Shown here: positions 62,578-64,000 of the stretch, in pieces | How positions within the stretch are numbered: position 1 is the stretch's first letter | Layout of the letters: each line of letters begins with the position of its first letter | NCBI GenBank assembly: GCA_950096585.1 | Contig: CATNDK010000001.1 | Coordinates: 1-64,000, forward strand | From: Thalassococcus halodurans | Lineage (GTDB): Bacteria > Pseudomonadota > Alphaproteobacteria > Rhodobacterales > Rhodobacteraceae | Direction: 5' to 3' | DNA length: 64,000 nt | Notes under the pieces: generated by a model | What the model was told of the DNA's origin: nothing | Databases searched by the model: none | Seen by the model: only the letters and a program-made list of their open reading frames with translations | Translations under genes and position numbers: made by a program

Positions 62578-62769
62578 GGCTTATTTGGGATTCGGTTTAG
62601 GCCATTACCGAACCAGATTTGACCCTAGCGGATACCATACAAAAGCAGGATTCCAAATTGTGGTCAAACGGCAACAACAGTATGTAGGAAGGGATGTGGA
62701 AAGACCCTATTTACGGGTGTTTTCACGATAAAACACAGGTTACCCAAAGGCGGCCGGAGCCATAAGAAT
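62578..62769. promoter_or_regulatory. Divergent yjbH/phosphatase promoter region
   Basis: A 192-nt gene-free gap between divergent genes. It must hold both promoters. The right half (62640-62740) is AT-richer, but I see no clear operator, riboswitch or strong -35/-10 pair. Confidence 0.35.
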
Positions 62770-63525
62770 ATGAAGAAAAAGTCTTTGTTTTCCCGTTTGT
62801 TCGGCAAGGAACCCAAGCCGGTATCAATGGACTGGTCTTTGACGCCACCTAAGCCCGAAACACCGCTTGCTGTTATCGGCGATATTCATGGCAGACTAGA
62901 TCTGCTGCGTGACCTTCTGGTGCAAATTCCTGACGGTTACCAAGTTGTTTGTGTTGGCGACTACATTGATCGCGGGCCAAGCAGCGTCGAGGTTCTTCGC
63001 TTTTTGTCCGAGCGTGACGACATCATCTGTCTTAAAGGAAACCACGAAGCGATGATGCTGGATTTCCTGTCAGACCCTGATGAAAAGGGGCGCCGCTGGG
63101 TCCGGAATGGTGGGCTGCAAACGCTTGCGGAAATCGGTGTGAACGGCCTGACCGAAATGTCTGGTGGTATGAAGCTTTTTGAAGCGCAGAACAAAATGTA
63201 CGATGCGCTGGGCGAAGGTCTTGCGAGATGGATCGAAGAGCTTCCTGTCATTCATGCGTCTGGAAATATCGTTGTTGTCCATGGGGGCGCAGATCCTGCC
63301 AAATCAATTGATGAGCAAAAGCAGCGCCATCTGATCTGGGGCCATCGAGAGTTCTTCGTCAATGAACGCACCGATGGGTTGTGGATTGCGCATGGGCATA
63401 CGATCTTTGATCAACCATCCTGCGAAAAAGGGCGTATTTCCCTAGATACGGGTGCATTTGCGACCGGAAGATTAACGGCTGGTCTGATCTCGGTCGATGG
63501 GACCGTCAGATTTCTGCAAAGTTGA
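62770..63525 (+). CDS. PPP-family serine/threonine phosphatase
   Basis: A 251-aa metallophosphoesterase of the bacterial PPP (PrpA/ApaH-like) type. Metal-binding motifs appear in order: GDIHGRLDLLRDLL (near residue 38), VGDYIDRGPSSVEVL (near 65) and LKGNHEAMMLDFL (near 92), with later histidines in VVHGGADP and WIAHGHTIFD. It may dephosphorylate proteins or diadenosine polyphosphates. It lies between yjbH and a YjbE-like gene, so regulation of polysaccharide secretion is possible but unproven. A terminator follows 12 nt after the stop. Confidence 0.9.
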   Translation: MKKKSLFSRLFGKEPKPVSMDWSLTPPKPETPLAVIGDIHGRLDLLRDLLVQIPDGYQVVCVGDYIDRGPSSVEVLRFLSERDDIICLKGNHEAMMLDFLSDPDEKGRRWVRNGGLQTLAEIGVNGLTEMSGGMKLFEAQNKMYDALGEGLARWIEELPVIHASGNIVVVHGGADPAKSIDEQKQRHLIWGHREFFVNERTDGLWIAHGHTIFDQPSCEKGRISLDTGAFATGRLTAGLISVDGTVRFLQS

Positions 63526-63536
63526 TCGTGCAAAAT

Positions 63537-63562
63537 AAAAGCGCGCCGTAGGGCGCGCTTTT
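63537..63562. terminator. Intrinsic terminator after phosphatase gene
   Basis: AAAAGCGCGCC-GTAG-GGCGCGCTTTT: a perfect 11-bp stem with a GTAG tetraloop ending in TTTT. It lies 12 nt after the phosphatase stop and 25 nt past the convergent small gene's stop, so it can serve both directions. Confidence 0.88.
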
Positions 63563-63586
63563 AATCCTACACTTCTGAAGAAGTGA

Positions 63587-63880
63587 TTAGTTTGTGCCGC
63601 TGGAGCTGGAGTCGCCGCCACCCAGAAGCAGAGCACCCAGAACCAGTGCGCCAATCGCAACACCAGCACCGCCGCCGTTCAGGCTGCCTTTTGCTGCAAC
63701 TTCTTCCGCACATGTGACGCCTACTTCACCGTTCGGCAGGAACTCTGCAGATGTGATAACACCGCCGTTGCATGCGTCAGACGCGATTGCGACTTCCATT
63801 GCTGTGCTTTCGCCACCGGCGAATGCAGATGTTGCAGAAGATGCGATCAAGGCTGCCGCCAGGTAGTTGCCAAGTTTCAT
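63587..63880 (-). CDS. Small secreted YjbE-like protein
   Basis: A 97-aa secreted protein: signal peptide MKLGNYLAAALIASSATSAFAGG, a middle part with two cysteines (SDACNGGVITSAEFLPNGEVGVTCAEE) and a hydrophobic Gly-rich end (GGGAGVAIGALVLGALLLGGGDSSSSGTN). Size, composition and the GGGDSSSSGTN tail resemble YjbE, which accompanies yjbFGH in E. coli, and yjbF and yjbH are next door, so I propose a YjbE-like role. GGAG lies 8 nt before the ATG; the track's longer start at 63937 is not supported. Confidence 0.65.
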   Translation of the reverse strand: MKLGNYLAAALIASSATSAFAGGESTAMEVAIASDACNGGVITSAEFLPNGEVGVTCAEEVAAKGSLNGGGAGVAIGALVLGALLLGGGDSSSSGTN

Positions 63881-63911
63881 TTCAAGCACTCCAAAAAAAG
63901 CTTTGTGGTTT

Positions 63912-63942
63912 GGTATATTCATAGGCGAACGGTACAACTCAA
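63912..63942 (-). promoter_or_regulatory. Possible promoter of the YjbE-like gene
   Basis: On the minus strand TTGAGT, then 19 nt, then TATACC, about 32 nt before the small gene's ATG. The spacer is long for sigma-70, so the call is tentative. The rest of the window to 64000 holds no gene I can see. Confidence 0.25.
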
Positions 63943-64000
63943 GCCAGCAAAAATTTGTGAAACTAAGCTGAAAAAGCGGAATTGTTCCTATTTTCGGGAT

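Noticed and set aside
1-64000. Prophage, transposon, CRISPR, toxin-antitoxin or defence system
   Set aside because: No integrase, transposase, repeat array, cas gene or toxin-antitoxin pair was seen; nearly all sequence is accounted for by core genes.

Overview
The window is one continuous piece of an alphaproteobacterial chromosome, almost certainly of the order Rhodobacterales (Roseobacter group). The evidence is the gene content and order: dnaA-dnaN-recF beside rpsT; the flagellin trio fliC-flaF-flbT followed by a DUF1217 protein; timA/mltA/smr beside fxsA and secB; dnaQ-coaE-aroE-maf beside rho-mnmE-mnmG-rsmG-parA-parB; and CtrA-like sites before flagellar genes. Base composition is moderately GC-rich, with a few clearly AT-richer patches. 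I see no transposase, integrase, CRISPR array, tRNA or rRNA.

Layout. 1-9380: a LysE exporter, recF-dnaN-dnaA (minus strand), rpsT with its terminator, an enoyl-CoA hydratase, mutM, and the divergent ubiE-ubiB pair of ubiquinone synthesis. 9381-33347: a 24-kb flagellar cluster in several blocks. These are fliK-flgD (minus); a small FlgJ-like rod-binding protein, fliC, flaF, flbT and DUF1217 (plus); fliI (minus), divergent from flgB-flgC-fliE-fliQ-flgF-flgG-flgA-flgH-fliL (plus); and a long minus-strand run motB, flgE-flgK-flgL-flgI-motA-[539-aa periplasmic protein]-flhA-fliR-flhB-[FliJ-like]. fliF, fliG, fliM, fliN, fliP and fliH are not here, so the motor is completed from another locus.

33444-40210: cytochrome c, smr, mltA and the Tim44-like gene (minus), fxsA and secB (plus), then dnaQ-coaE-aroE-maf (minus). 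40211-40739 is an AT-rich gene-free gap with three DnaA boxes and paired inverted repeats. Gene direction switches here, and I read it as oriC. 40740-51754: rho, mnmE, mnmG, rsmG, parA and parB run away from it, followed by hemW-rdgB-rph (minus) and hrcA-grpE (plus). Two perfect and two near-perfect ParB sites (parS, TGTTTCACGTGAAACA) lie at 43.3, 45.2, 48.6 and 52.7 kb, all inside coding sequence. This makes 40-53 kb the probable chromosomal origin and centromere, with dnaA about 36 kb away on the far side of the flagellar cluster.

51785-64000: mutS, a malic enzyme/phosphotransacetylase fusion, a PfkB sugar kinase, a secreted MsrA, then a Yjb/Gfc-type polysaccharide export set (YjbH, YjbF, Wza-like; minus), a PPP-family phosphatase (plus) and a small secreted YjbE-like protein (minus).

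The most promising unexplained items are the 539-aa periplasmic protein translated with motA and flhA, the repeated CTTGTA palindromes in the putative oriC, the parS sites built into start codons and codons, and the hairpin that could mask the ribosome binding site of the FlgJ-like gene. Gene calls rest on reading the protein sequences; no database search was run.
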